A stretch of 64,000 nucleotides of DNA, from contig NZ_JAJISB010000003.1 in NCBI RefSeq assembly GCF_021245735.1, positions 434,001-498,000 of the forward strand. The letters are read 5' to 3'. The notes below the pieces were generated by a model that saw nothing but the letters and a program-made list of their open reading frames with translations, was not told the DNA's origin and did not search any database. The position numbers and the translations under genes are program-made. Shown here in pieces: positions 1 through 9,402 of this stretch; position 1 is the stretch's first letter, and each line of letters begins with the position of its first letter. Source of the stretch: Brevibacillus daliensis. Its GTDB lineage: Bacteria > Bacillota > Bacilli > Brevibacillales > Brevibacillaceae.

Positions 1-909
1 GAATTACACATGTATGATTTATATGTGCCACTGGTTAAAGAAGTAAAAATGGAGATTCCTTACGAAGAGGCAGTTAAAACCGTGGAGGAATCCTTACAAC
101 CACTTGGTGATGATTATGCAAAAATCTTGAATCAAGGCTTTACCTCTCGATGGGTAGATGTGTATGAGAATCAGGGAAAAACGAGTGGAGCTTATTCTTG
201 GGGAACACATTCCGCACATCCGTTTGTTCTGATGAACTATCAAAACACATTAGATCATATGTTTACTCTGGCTCATGAGATGGGGCATGCGCTTCACAGC
301 TACTATTCTCATAAGCATCAGCCATACGTATACGCTCAGTATCAGATTTTTGTCGCAGAGGTAGCATCTACACTGAATGAATCACTATTAACAAACCATC
401 TACTTGAAAAAACTACAGAAAAAGAAAAACGCATGTACCTGATCAATCATTATTTAGATCAGTTCCGTGGCACTATTATCCGTCAAACCATGTTTGCTGA
501 GTTCGAAAAAATGATTCACGCAAAAGTGGAAGAAGGAGAAGCACTAACGGTAGATTCTTTATCTGCCATGTACCGCGAGCTTAATATGAAATATCATGGT
601 GAGCACATGGTGATGGATGAAGAAGTAGATTTTGAATGGATGCGTATCCCTCATTTCTATACCAACTTCTATGTATACAAATACGCAACAGGTTTCTCTG
701 CAGCTATTTCGCTTTCTAGACAGATTTTGGAAGAGGGACAACCGGCTGTAGATCGTTATCTTGAATTCTTAAAAAGTGGCGGTTCTGATTATCCAATTGA
801 ATTGCTTAAAAAAGCTGGTGTTGATATGGGCAAACCTGCACCAATTGAAGAAGCATTAACAGTCTTTAAGCAGTTGCTAGACGAACTGGAAGAGTTGGCT
901 TTCTCATAA
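1..909 (+). CDS. pepF: Oligoendopeptidase F, M3 family (3' part, gene enters from the left edge)
   Basis: Zinc metallopeptidase that cleaves short peptides in the cytoplasm. The frame is open from base 1 without needing a start codon, so the gene continues upstream. The visible 302 residues are the catalytic half of a protein that is usually about 600 residues. The HEMGH zinc motif lies at bases 274-288, and the downstream glutamate region that supplies the third zinc ligand (VAEVASTLNE) follows about 25 residues later. Family membership is clear from the motif and its surroundings. Which peptides it cleaves cannot be read from the sequence. A hairpin terminator follows the stop. Confidence 0.92.
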   Translation, partial: ELHMYDLYVPLVKEVKMEIPYEEAVKTVEESLQPLGDDYAKILNQGFTSRWVDVYENQGKTSGAYSWGTHSAHPFVLMNYQNTLDHMFTLAHEMGHALHSYYSHKHQPYVYAQYQIFVAEVASTLNESLLTNHLLEKTTEKEKRMYLINHYLDQFRGTIIRQTMFAEFEKMIHAKVEEGEALTVDSLSAMYRELNMKYHGEHMVMDEEVDFEWMRIPHFYTNFYVYKYATGFSAAISLSRQILEEGQPAVDRYLEFLKSGGSDYPIELLKKAGVDMGKPAPIEEALTVFKQLLDELEELAFS

Positions 910-946
910 AATGATGAGTTAGATTGTCGATAAAAAGTAGATCTCT

Positions 947-987
947 TACAGCAAAAAATCGCCTTAATAAGGCTTTTTTTTGCTGTG
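947..987 (+). terminator. Rho-independent terminator after pepF
   Basis: A GCCTT/AAGGC stem with an AAT loop is followed by eight T. The flanking A-run and AGC/GCT also pair, so the structure can work on both strands. Confidence 0.8.
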
Positions 988-1123
988 TAAAGTAAAATCT
1001 ATGGAAAAGAATAATAGGTGGACACTGGAATTTCTGATACAATGAGTGTAAGCAAAAAGGGCCAAATAGAGAAAGAGAGTTGCTTCTTTTTGTCTCTAGA
1101 GAGTGTAACAGGAGGATTGAACC

Positions 1124-2293
1124 ATGGCTGAACAAGGAACAATAAAAATCACTCATGTGAATGTTGTCACAGAAGAAACGATTCTTCACGACAGCACAGT
1201 CATAATTAAAGATGGAAAGATTGCTTATATCGGAGAAGATAACCATCAACAGACTGATACTGTTTATGATGGGAAGGGCAACACATTAGTGCCTGGATTT
1301 ATTGATCTTCATGTACATGGTGGAGCAGGGTTTGATTTTATGGATAGCAATCAAGAAGCAGTGGACGAGATTTGTAGTTTTCATGCATCTCACGGAACTA
1401 CGGGAATCCTTGCTACCACAATGACAGCACCTGTTGATCACACCGTTGACATTCTTACATTTTACTCACAGCTTACTGAGAACAAGGGCGCCAAGATAAT
1501 TGGTGTACATATGGAAGGTCCATTTATAAATCAGAAGCTTAAGGGTGCCCAAAACGGAGATTTTATCGAATCCCCAACCCTCGTTAACATGAAACGTGTG
1601 TTTGACATGGCACGTCCGGGTCTCGTTAAACTAATGACATTAGCGCCTGAATTGGTGACGGAAGATGAAGTATTTGAGTTGTTACGTGAACAAAAAGTAG
1701 TCGCTTCCATTGGACACTCGGAAGTCGGACATGATGGAGCATGCTCTTGCTTGAAAAAAGGTGTTAATCATGCAACTCACTTAGGAAATGCAATGAAAGG
1801 CTTACATCATCGTGACGTTGGTGTGATTGGGCTCGCTATGCAAAATCCTGAGCTGACCTTTGATTTTATTTGTGATGGAATTCATTTGTCACCTAATTTT
1901 GTACGCATTCTAGCCAAAACATGCGAATTACGCCAGATGATGCTGATTACGGATGCAATGCGTGCTGCCGGTCTTGCTGACGGTTTATATGATTTGGGTG
2001 GACAAGACGTTACAGTAATTGGGGATGAAGCACGACTCTCTGATGGAACGTTGGCTGGAAGTGTACTTACCTTAGATAAAGCATTAGCTAACTTTATGAA
2101 ATTCACAGATCTCCCATTAGAAAAAGCAATCTATCTCTTAACGATGAACCAGGCGAAAAAATTAGGTATTGAGGAGAGCAAAGGAAGCATTACACAAGGA
2201 AAAGATGCTGATCTCGTTCTTTTATCAGATACCTTTGAAGTATTATCGACCTGGGTTGATGGAAAAAACGTTTATGAGAAGGTGGCGAACTAG
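1124..2293 (+). CDS. nagA: N-acetylglucosamine-6-phosphate deacetylase
   Basis: Removes the acetyl group from GlcNAc-6-phosphate to give glucosamine-6-phosphate, the first cytoplasmic step in using N-acetylglucosamine. It has 389 residues, the normal family length. Amidohydrolase landmarks are present: HVHGG at 63-67, the metal-binding Glu in HMEGPF (E131), H198 in IGHSE, H219 in ATHLGNAM and the catalytic Asp in TDAM (D277). A strong AGGAGG lies 9 bases before the ATG. nagB follows 2 bases after the stop, so the two form an operon. The usual third gene, the GntR-type repressor nagR, is not next to them. Confidence 0.95.
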   Translation: MAEQGTIKITHVNVVTEETILHDSTVIIKDGKIAYIGEDNHQQTDTVYDGKGNTLVPGFIDLHVHGGAGFDFMDSNQEAVDEICSFHASHGTTGILATTMTAPVDHTVDILTFYSQLTENKGAKIIGVHMEGPFINQKLKGAQNGDFIESPTLVNMKRVFDMARPGLVKLMTLAPELVTEDEVFELLREQKVVASIGHSEVGHDGACSCLKKGVNHATHLGNAMKGLHHRDVGVIGLAMQNPELTFDFICDGIHLSPNFVRILAKTCELRQMMLITDAMRAAGLADGLYDLGGQDVTVIGDEARLSDGTLAGSVLTLDKALANFMKFTDLPLEKAIYLLTMNQAKKLGIEESKGSITQGKDADLVLLSDTFEVLSTWVDGKNVYEKVAN

Positions 2294-2295
2294 AA

Positions 2296-3021
2296 ATGGA
2301 AGTTAAAGTATTTGATGATTACCATTCGTTAAGCCGATATGCGGCAAATCTTTTCCTACAACAAGTGAGACAGAAGCCAGAGAGTGTGCTCGGACTGGCA
2401 ACCGGAGGAACGCCAGAGGGATTTTACAGACAACTTGTACAAATGAGCAACGAAGAATCAATTTCGTATAAAGCGATACGTACGTTTAATCTGGATGAAT
2501 ATTATCCGATTAATCATAATCATCCCCAAAGCTATTGGACATTCATGAAAAATCATCTGTTTTCACATGTGAGTATCAACGAGAATAACATTTTTATTCC
2601 AAATGGAGAAACCTCTGATGTGGAGAGAGAATGTGAAAGATATGAACAATTGTTGAAGGAGAAAGGCGGAATTGATCTTCAAATACTAGGTATTGGTGAA
2701 AATGGTCATATTGGATTTAATGAACCAGGTGCTTCCTTCGCTTCTCGTACACGGGTCGTGGAGTTAACTCCCAATACCATTCAGGCGAATTCTCGCTTCT
2801 TCACTAGTGCTCAAGATGTTCCACGCCATGCTATTACGATGGGGATTGCAAGTATCCTTGAAAGTAAAAAAATCATCGTGCTAGCATCAGGGAAAAAGAA
2901 AGCCAAGGTCGTTTCTGAAGCAATAAATGGGAAAGTAACTGAGGAGGTACCAGCATCAGTCTTACAACACCATCCTAATGTACTTTTCTTAGTAGATCAG
3001 GAAGCTGCCGTAAATCTATAG
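2296..3021 (+). CDS. nagB: Glucosamine-6-phosphate deaminase
   Basis: Converts glucosamine-6-phosphate to fructose-6-phosphate and ammonia, feeding amino sugars into glycolysis. It has 241 residues, matching the short Bacillus-type NagB without the C-terminal allosteric tail of the E. coli enzyme. Visible motifs are the phosphate loop GLATGGTPEG (33-42), FNLDEYY (64-70) with the base Asp, and GIGENGHIGFNEPG (132-145). It is translated from an ATG 2 bases after the nagA stop, with its ribosome binding site (GAGAAGGTGG) inside the end of nagA. A terminator follows. Confidence 0.95.
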   Translation: MEVKVFDDYHSLSRYAANLFLQQVRQKPESVLGLATGGTPEGFYRQLVQMSNEESISYKAIRTFNLDEYYPINHNHPQSYWTFMKNHLFSHVSINENNIFIPNGETSDVERECERYEQLLKEKGGIDLQILGIGENGHIGFNEPGASFASRTRVVELTPNTIQANSRFFTSAQDVPRHAITMGIASILESKKIIVLASGKKKAKVVSEAINGKVTEEVPASVLQHHPNVLFLVDQEAAVNL

Positions 3022-3031
3022 TAATGATGGG

Positions 3032-3062
3032 AAAAGGACTACCTTCGGGTGGTCCTTTTTTG
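3032..3062 (+). terminator. Terminator after nagAB
   Basis: A 12-bp stem with a TTCG tetraloop (AAAGGACTACC / GGTGGTCCTTT) runs into a T-tract. Confidence 0.9.
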
Positions 3063-3216
3063 TCTTGTCAGATAAATTCTTAATTTTTATTCAGAAATTA
3101 TTAAACATCCCTTAATTGAATGATGCCTTACAGGGTGCGATAATTACTCTCGGACAGAACGAAATTGTTAGAAATAATACCAAATAATTATTTGGATAGA
3201 GGGTAGGGATTTCATT

Positions 3217-4449
3217 TTGAGGAAACCAAGTTATGTAATCTTCTGTGTCGCATTATTACTGGTAGGGGGATGTGCTAGTCCAGCAACGGAGACTGATACA
3301 TCGGCACCTGTTGAGCAGGCATCCAAATGGGTGGAAGCGTATAAAGTTGCTTCTGAGACGAAGCCTATCCAGTTTGCCTATGCTGGAGTGGTAGAACCAA
3401 CACGTGAAATAGAACTGTCTTTCGGAAGTCCAGGCGAAATTGCTCAGCTCGCTCTCAAAAAAGGGGATAAAGTGAAGAAGGGACAGCTTTTGGCATCACT
3501 TGATGGAAAAGCACAGCAGATTGCTGTTCAGGTAGCTGCTGAACAGGCCAACATGGCTGCCATCATGAAAAATGAAGCAGGAAAAGGTTCCAGCGCTGAA
3601 GCAATTGGTCAGCAGAACCTACGACTAACAAGTGAACAGCAAAATCTGGCTGAAGCTAAAAAGGCATTGGCACAAGGGGAGGCTCTATTCCAAGGGGGAG
3701 CCATTTCCAAAAGTGAACGAGATAATTTTGCTGTACGGGTTCAGCAGATTGAAAATTCGGTCAAACAACAACAACTCGCTCTACAGGAACTTCAAAAAGG
3801 TCCAAGTGCCAATCAAGTGGCTCAAGCACAATCTTCTCTTGCACAAGCACAAGGACAGGTTTCGCAAGCAAGAGAAAGCATCCAGCTAGGGAAGATAGTG
3901 GCTCCTTTTGATGGAACCGTGGTAGAAATTTACGAAGAAACGGGAAAACTGGTTCAACCGGGACAGCAGATTATGAAGGTAGTTGATTTAAGTAATGTTA
4001 CGGTAGCGTTATCGATAGATCAAAGTGAGATAGGAATGTTTTCAGTAGGTAAGAATCTATCAGTTCAATCTGGAACAGGAGAAAGTGTAACAGGGACCAT
4101 CACTTTCATTTCCCCAGTAGTAGATCAGAAGACAGGCAAGTTCCGTGTTGAAGTTACTGTTCCAAACAAGGAAGGATTCTGGCGAGGTGGTATGATGGCA
4201 ACGATTGAACTACCAGTAGCTGTTAATGGAGTTATGATTCCACTAGAGTGCGTGGGTATGTCCAATGAATCCCATTATGTTATGAAGGTTGTAAATGGAA
4301 AGGTAGAAAAAGCGAAGGTCCAGACAGGAAAAGTTATGAACGGTCACATCGAGATTCTCTCTGGAATAACCAACGGAGACCTCCTCGTTAATAGTGGAAT
4401 TACATCACTAATGGATGGTGAACGGGTTTCAGTGAAAGGAGAATCGTAA
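3217..4449 (+). CDS. RND efflux periplasmic-adaptor-type lipoprotein (membrane fusion protein)
   Basis: Adaptor subunit of a tripartite-like RND exporter, probably tethered to the outer face of the membrane. It starts with TTG. The first 19 residues form a lipoprotein signal with lipobox LVGGC (C19). A biotinyl-lipoyl-like half-motif, a long coiled-coil hairpin rich in Gln and Ala (roughly 100-220), the second half-motif around VAPFDGTVVEI, and beta-barrel domains follow, in HlyD/AcrA order. Its stop overlaps the start of the permease by one base (TAATG), so translation is coupled. Gram-positive RND adaptors of this kind exist but the substrate cannot be inferred. Confidence 0.85.
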   Translation: MRKPSYVIFCVALLLVGGCASPATETDTSAPVEQASKWVEAYKVASETKPIQFAYAGVVEPTREIELSFGSPGEIAQLALKKGDKVKKGQLLASLDGKAQQIAVQVAAEQANMAAIMKNEAGKGSSAEAIGQQNLRLTSEQQNLAEAKKALAQGEALFQGGAISKSERDNFAVRVQQIENSVKQQQLALQELQKGPSANQVAQAQSSLAQAQGQVSQARESIQLGKIVAPFDGTVVEIYEETGKLVQPGQQIMKVVDLSNVTVALSIDQSEIGMFSVGKNLSVQSGTGESVTGTITFISPVVDQKTGKFRVEVTVPNKEGFWRGGMMATIELPVAVNGVMIPLECVGMSNESHYVMKVVNGKVEKAKVQTGKVMNGHIEILSGITNGDLLVNSGITSLMDGERVSVKGES

Positions 4450-7400
4450 TGGGCAAGCTATTAGAATTTTTCTTTAAAAGAAAATTGATCGTCTATCTAC
4501 TTACCGCAATGATCATAATTGGCGGAGTTGCTTCATTAATGCAACTACAGGTATATCTTGTTCCGAAATCAAACCTTCCATGGATTATGGCAAATATCTC
4601 TGGTGGATCACTTCCCCCTGAAGAAATGGAAAAAAAGGTAACAAATAAGATAGAGCAAGAGTTAGAAGGATTGGACATAATTGACTCATTTACGTCAAGT
4701 ACTTCGAGTGGATCAACCTCTATTACTGTAATCGCAAAAGAAGGAAAAGGCGAGGAAGCGAAACAAAAAGTAGAGAGTATCGTGAATCAAAAGCGGAGTG
4801 AATTCCCTAAAGCTGTAGAAAATGTTTTGATTTATCAAGCAAATCTTGGGGATGACCTACTTATGGAGTTAGCCCTTACTGGCTCTGATCCAGAAGGGTT
4901 GTACCAGCTTGCCAAGAATTCAATTAAACCCCGTCTGGAGAAAATGAAAGGCGTGAAGGAGGTTACTGTATCAGAAAGTAGCTTTCAAGACAAAATTGTC
5001 ATTCAATTTGATAAGAAAAGTTTGCAGGCATATGAACTTAGTCCAAATCAATTGCTGGTCCAATTACAAAATCGAAATACTACACAATCGATTGGGACAA
5101 TGAAAAATGCTGGTACCAAAACGGTTATCGAGATTGATCAATCTCTAAAACATGTTGCCGAATATGACAACATGCTCATTCAAACACCAAAAGGCGTAGT
5201 TCCCCTATCTCAACTGGCAACCATTCAAGATAGAAGAGGACTTGCGAGTACAGAGAATGTCTCAATTACTAAGGGAGAGACCTTTATTGGGATCAGTATA
5301 AAACGTTCTCCAACAAGTGAGATTATTCCTACTCAACAGCTTGTGGAGGAAGAAATCAATAAGATTAATACGGAAGCGGGTGGATTGTATAAAATACATA
5401 CAGCGTTTGAATCCGCATCCTTTATCGAACACTCTATTACGAATCTCAGTAGAGAGGTAATCATCGGTGGATCATTAGCCATACTTGTTCTATACGTATT
5501 TCTTCGCAATTGGCGTGTCACTACAGTCATTGCGACCACACTACCTCTCTCTATTTTGTTAACATTTATAGCTCTCTTGTTATTTGGCTACAATCTTGAT
5601 ATGGTCACATTAATCGGCTTGAGTCTCTCAGTAGGGCTCATTGTTGACGCAGCAATCGTTGTATTAGAGAGCATTTATCATCAAAAGGAGAATGGAAAGG
5701 AACTACGTGAAGCAATCATACAGGGAACGAAGGAGGTCTTAGCCCCAGTACTTGCTTCTCAGCTAACGATGGTTATCGTTTTCTTACCGATGCTGATAGC
5801 TAATTTTGATGAAGTTATCACACCTATTTTTTCTGCAATTGCCTTTATCGTCACAGCCGCCATTCTATCTTCAACTTTAGTTGCCTTCTTCTTTGTGCCG
5901 ATATTCGCTGAGAGTATGTTAAAAAGAGATAAAGGGATCCCGGTGTCCGTAGAAGCTAAAAGGGGAGTACTAATAAGAACCTTTGATCGTTTACTTTCAT
6001 TTTGCATGCGACGTCGTCTTCTTACGCTCATCTGCTCGTTTTTACTGTTTGTCAGCGTCTTTATATTAGGTCCTTTCGTGAAAACGAACCTTTCTATTGA
6101 TGTGACGGAAAACTTCATTTTCGGTGAAATCATTCTACCTGAAGGAACCTCCATTGAAGAAGCAAAAAAAGTAGTTGCAGATACTGAAAAACGACTTGGA
6201 ACGTTTAAGGAAATAACAAATGTTTATGTGTCGGGAGATTTGCAGCAACTTCAATTGCAAGTAAGTATAGTACCTCAGGCAGAACGAGAATTGGATAAGG
6301 AACAAATGAGTATCAAAATTCAGGAACAGGTACAGCAGATAAAGGGAATCGAACGCTTCTCCTATGGGAATAGGAGCAGTGGCGGAGTAACGAAAGTCTC
6401 GGTAGATATTCGAGGGGAAGATTTAGAGATCGCTAAACAATTAAGTACCCAAGTCGCTTCATTCTTAACGAATGTGGAAGGAATATCGAACGTCAGAGAT
6501 GATTTTAGCATAGGTGATGAGAAACTTACTTTGTTACCACGAAAAGATGCGATGGAGCGTTTGGGGATAACAGACCAAGCATTATCCCAAGAGCTGTCAG
6601 GATATCTTAATGAACAGAAGGTTGCCGAGATCACTACATCAGGAGAAGAAGCAGATGTTTTTGCTGGCTTTCCCAAAGAAGAGATGAAGCACCCTGAACA
6701 ACTAAAACATGTAATGATTCAGTCTGAAAGTGGAGGAAAAGTGCCACTAACAGAGATAGCTGACTGGCAATTTGGGAAAACTCCGCAACAATTGGTACAT
6801 CAGGATGGAGAAAGGGTTATTACCGTTTCAGCAGACTTATTAGGTTCTGACCCAGGAAAGGCTGCGACCCAGCTACAAGCAGAAATTAATAAGATGAGTA
6901 TTCCAACCGGGTTTGAAGTAGATTTATCGGGGAGTCTGAAACAGCAGGAAGAGACAATGAGTAAAGCGCTACTGGTGTTCGCTGGTGCTATTTTGTTCAT
7001 TTACTTCATCATGATTCTACAATTCGGTCGGTTATCGCATCCTTTTATCATCTTACTAACCTTACCGATGGCAGCTGTAGGGGTTGTAGTAGGTTTAGTT
7101 CTCACACAACGTGCCATGACAGCTATGTCTATTATTGGTGTAATCATGTTAATTGGAATCGTGGTATCCAACGCCATTCTGTTAATTGACCGAATTAATC
7201 TACTTCGCTCACGAGGAATGGAGCTTTCTGAGGCTATCATAAAAGGAACACACGAACGCGTAAGGCCTGTTATCATGACCAAAATTACAGCTATTCTGGG
7301 GATGCTTCCGATGGCGATAGGTGGAAGCTTTGAAGCACCTCTCGCTACAGTAGTTATCTCAGGATTAATTTTTCATACGATCGTCACACTGGTGCTTGTG

Positions 7401-7514
7401 CCTGTTCTATATTCATATTTTGAAGGAATTAGAACGTGGTTCGATTTACGAAAAAAGCGTAGAAAGGAAAAAAAGAAGTTCGCGTATAACGAAACCATAC
7501 CTCCAACTGATTAA
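4449..7514 (+). CDS. RND family efflux permease (HAE1/SwrC-like)
   Basis: Proton-driven exporter of 1021 residues with the RND pattern: TM1 at the N-terminus, a large extracytoplasmic loop, a block of about six TM segments (residues about 335-540), a second large loop, and a final TM block from about 840 to 1000. The TM4 region GLSLSVGLIVDAAIVVLESI carries the acidic residue used for proton relay in HAE1 pumps. In Bacillus subtilis the comparable single-gene pump is SwrC/YerP, which exports lipopeptides. Assignment of the same role here would be a guess. The C-terminus is a basic cytoplasmic tail. Confidence 0.9.
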   Translation: MGKLLEFFFKRKLIVYLLTAMIIIGGVASLMQLQVYLVPKSNLPWIMANISGGSLPPEEMEKKVTNKIEQELEGLDIIDSFTSSTSSGSTSITVIAKEGKGEEAKQKVESIVNQKRSEFPKAVENVLIYQANLGDDLLMELALTGSDPEGLYQLAKNSIKPRLEKMKGVKEVTVSESSFQDKIVIQFDKKSLQAYELSPNQLLVQLQNRNTTQSIGTMKNAGTKTVIEIDQSLKHVAEYDNMLIQTPKGVVPLSQLATIQDRRGLASTENVSITKGETFIGISIKRSPTSEIIPTQQLVEEEINKINTEAGGLYKIHTAFESASFIEHSITNLSREVIIGGSLAILVLYVFLRNWRVTTVIATTLPLSILLTFIALLLFGYNLDMVTLIGLSLSVGLIVDAAIVVLESIYHQKENGKELREAIIQGTKEVLAPVLASQLTMVIVFLPMLIANFDEVITPIFSAIAFIVTAAILSSTLVAFFFVPIFAESMLKRDKGIPVSVEAKRGVLIRTFDRLLSFCMRRRLLTLICSFLLFVSVFILGPFVKTNLSIDVTENFIFGEIILPEGTSIEEAKKVVADTEKRLGTFKEITNVYVSGDLQQLQLQVSIVPQAERELDKEQMSIKIQEQVQQIKGIERFSYGNRSSGGVTKVSVDIRGEDLEIAKQLSTQVASFLTNVEGISNVRDDFSIGDEKLTLLPRKDAMERLGITDQALSQELSGYLNEQKVAEITTSGEEADVFAGFPKEEMKHPEQLKHVMIQSESGGKVPLTEIADWQFGKTPQQLVHQDGERVITVSADLLGSDPGKAATQLQAEINKMSIPTGFEVDLSGSLKQQEETMSKALLVFAGAILFIYFIMILQFGRLSHPFIILLTLPMAAVGVVVGLVLTQRAMTAMSIIGVIMLIGIVVSNAILLIDRINLLRSRGMELSEAIIKGTHERVRPVIMTKITAILGMLPMAIGGSFEAPLATVVISGLIFHTIVTLVLVPVLYSYFEGIRTWFDLRKKRRKEKKKFAYNETIPPTD

Positions 7515-7536
7515 AGTGTTTTCACCAGGAAAAAGG

Positions 7537-7568
7537 AAGGATAGCAGTTGTTGCTATCCTTTTTTTGT
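7537..7568 (+). terminator. Terminator after the RND pair
   Basis: A 10-bp perfect stem, AAGGATAGCA / TGCTATCCTT, is followed by T7. Confidence 0.9.
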
Positions 7569-7645
7569 ATGATAAGATTAATGAAAGATGCATTTATCTG
7601 TCAATTCGGAAATTCATTATCTTGATTATTTAAGGGGGGAATCAG

Positions 7646-8641
7646 TTGAATCAGGCATTATACCATTCGGGTCCAAAAGGTTTAGTAGGATTACATTATG
7701 GTGAACGTCCAAAAAAAGCACCTGAAAGCGGAGAAGTACGTGTTCGTCTCAAAGCTTCTGGTGTGAATCGCCGTGATTTATTGATGATTAACTGGAGAAA
7801 TGAAGAAAATACTCCTCTTACCATTGGGTGTGATGGAGCGGGCATTATTGATGAGATCGGTGAGGGTGTAACAAACTGGAATGTTGGTGATGAGGTCATC
7901 ATCTATACTGGACTAAACTGGCAAAGCATAAGCGATGCGCCACCTGAAGACTTTGCTTTATTAGGTTCCGACTCAGATGGAACACATGCAACTTTTATCA
8001 CGTTACCTGCAACAAGCATTGCCAAAAAACCGGAATATCTCACCTGGGAAGAAGCAGGAGTAATATCGGTTGCAGCTCTTACTGCATACCGTGCGTTATT
8101 TACAAAAGGAGATGCAACTTCAGCTAACACCATTCTCATTCCTGGTATTGGAAGCGGAGTAGCTACCTATTTACTTCAGTTTGCAAAAGCAACTGGTTGC
8201 CGAACGATCGTTACCTCCCGAAGCAGTGAAAAACGCAAACGTGCACTAGAGCTAGGTGCAGACCTTGCGATAGATACTGCTGAGGAATGGAATGAAGCAC
8301 TTCAGGGAGAGAAAGTGGATATCGTAATTGATAGTATTGGTCCGGCAACCTTCCAAAAATCTTTATATCAATTAAAAAAGGGCGGTAAACTTATTACCTT
8401 TGGTGCAACAACCGGTGATGATGTAGAGTTTAATCTGCGTGCATTTTTCTATAGTCAATGCCGAATCATCGGTACGACATTAGGTAGCTATGAGGAATTT
8501 CTTGAAATGCTATCGTTTATGAAAAAACATCAGATTCATCCTGTCATTGATCAGATTTATCCATTAGAAAAAGGAAAGGAAGCTTTGGAAAGATTATCTG
8601 CTTCCGAACAATTTGGTAAGATCGTGTTGTCTAGATCATAG
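7646..8641 (+). CDS. Zinc-independent alcohol dehydrogenase / quinone oxidoreductase-like protein (MDR family)
   Basis: Medium-chain dehydrogenase/reductase of 331 residues. It begins with TTG 9 bases after an AAGGGGGG ribosome binding site. The N-terminal GroES-like half includes GVNRRDLLMI and IGCDGAGIIDEIGEGV. The C-terminal Rossmann half contains the nucleotide-binding stretch GIGSGVATYLLQFAKATG and the closing VIDSIGPATF. The cysteine cluster of the structural zinc site is absent, which fits the quinone oxidoreductase branch. The substrate is unknown. It is a single gene. Confidence 0.85.
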   Translation: MNQALYHSGPKGLVGLHYGERPKKAPESGEVRVRLKASGVNRRDLLMINWRNEENTPLTIGCDGAGIIDEIGEGVTNWNVGDEVIIYTGLNWQSISDAPPEDFALLGSDSDGTHATFITLPATSIAKKPEYLTWEEAGVISVAALTAYRALFTKGDATSANTILIPGIGSGVATYLLQFAKATGCRTIVTSRSSEKRKRALELGADLAIDTAEEWNEALQGEKVDIVIDSIGPATFQKSLYQLKKGGKLITFGATTGDDVEFNLRAFFYSQCRIIGTTLGSYEEFLEMLSFMKKHQIHPVIDQIYPLEKGKEALERLSASEQFGKIVLSRS

Positions 8642-8771
8642 CAACATTTGTTATTTGTGCGCTTTTTTTAGGGAAAAATGGAATCAATCCAAAGCAAAAT
8701 GACAAAATAGATTCTAACTCTCCTCGTACGAGCGTATGCATGTACTAAACGGCCGGAAAGGGAGAGAAAAG

Positions 8772-9257
8772 ATGAATGTAATGGTTATCAGTTTGCGCAA
8801 ACTGATTTATGGTTTTGCTGTTCTTATGGGGCTTGTTCTAGCAGTAGTTTTGGTGGTTTGGCAGGACCCTCTCCATGTGGCTACCTTGTTCCAGTTTGAT
8901 AAACAAAGTCTGGAAACAACAGCTAAAGCAGGTGCTGATCCATTCACTTCTGTAAAACCTGAACTGGCTATGGATGTTAAGGTAGAGAAGGGTCAAGTTG
9001 ATGTTACATTAATTACGAATAACTTTACCTTTGTTCCTGAGCAAAAAACGCAATCAGAGGACACATCCATTGAGAACAAGCACGGAACGGGGCATGCTCA
9101 TTTGTATTTAAATGGGGAGCTTCTTCAAAAAATCTATAGCCCCTCATTTTCAATGAAAAACCTGCCAATCGGGGAGCATGAACTAAAAGTAGAGTTGGTC
9201 TACCCGAATCACTCTTCGTACCAGATTCAAGCGGTGAAAATCTTGCAGATCAAGTAA
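8772..9257 (+). CDS. Membrane-anchored extracytoplasmic protein with His-rich beta domain, unknown function
   Basis: 161 residues. I place the start at the ATG at 8772 because GGGAG lies 7-8 bases before it; an in-frame ATG 36 bases earlier has no such site. One N-terminal TM segment (about 11-32) anchors an external domain. The domain carries H104, H108 and H110 in a GTGHAHLYLNG context, followed by a loop ending in GEHELKVELVYPNHSSY. This resembles the HAHLYVDG...LPPGEHEI pattern of small metal- or sugar-associated beta domains in secreted bacterial proteins. Metal binding is a hypothesis. A terminator follows, so it is monocistronic. Confidence 0.65.
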   Translation: MNVMVISLRKLIYGFAVLMGLVLAVVLVVWQDPLHVATLFQFDKQSLETTAKAGADPFTSVKPELAMDVKVEKGQVDVTLITNNFTFVPEQKTQSEDTSIENKHGTGHAHLYLNGELLQKIYSPSFSMKNLPIGEHELKVELVYPNHSSYQIQAVKILQIK

Positions 9258-9269
9258 GGAAGCTTGAGG

Positions 9270-9300
9270 AAGCTCTCATGATAAGTGAGGGCTTTTTCTT
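9270..9300 (+). terminator. Terminator
   Basis: A stem AAGCTCTCA / TGAGGGCTT (one G-T pair) is followed by TTTTTCTTTTT. Confidence 0.8.
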
Positions 9301-9402
9301 TTTACGTTAAAGGCAGGAAATCATCTACGTAAAGGGAAGTTATATAAAGAAATTCGAATAATCAGCTATTGTTTAGAAATTCAGTGTAGGAGAGAGATAA
9401 AG

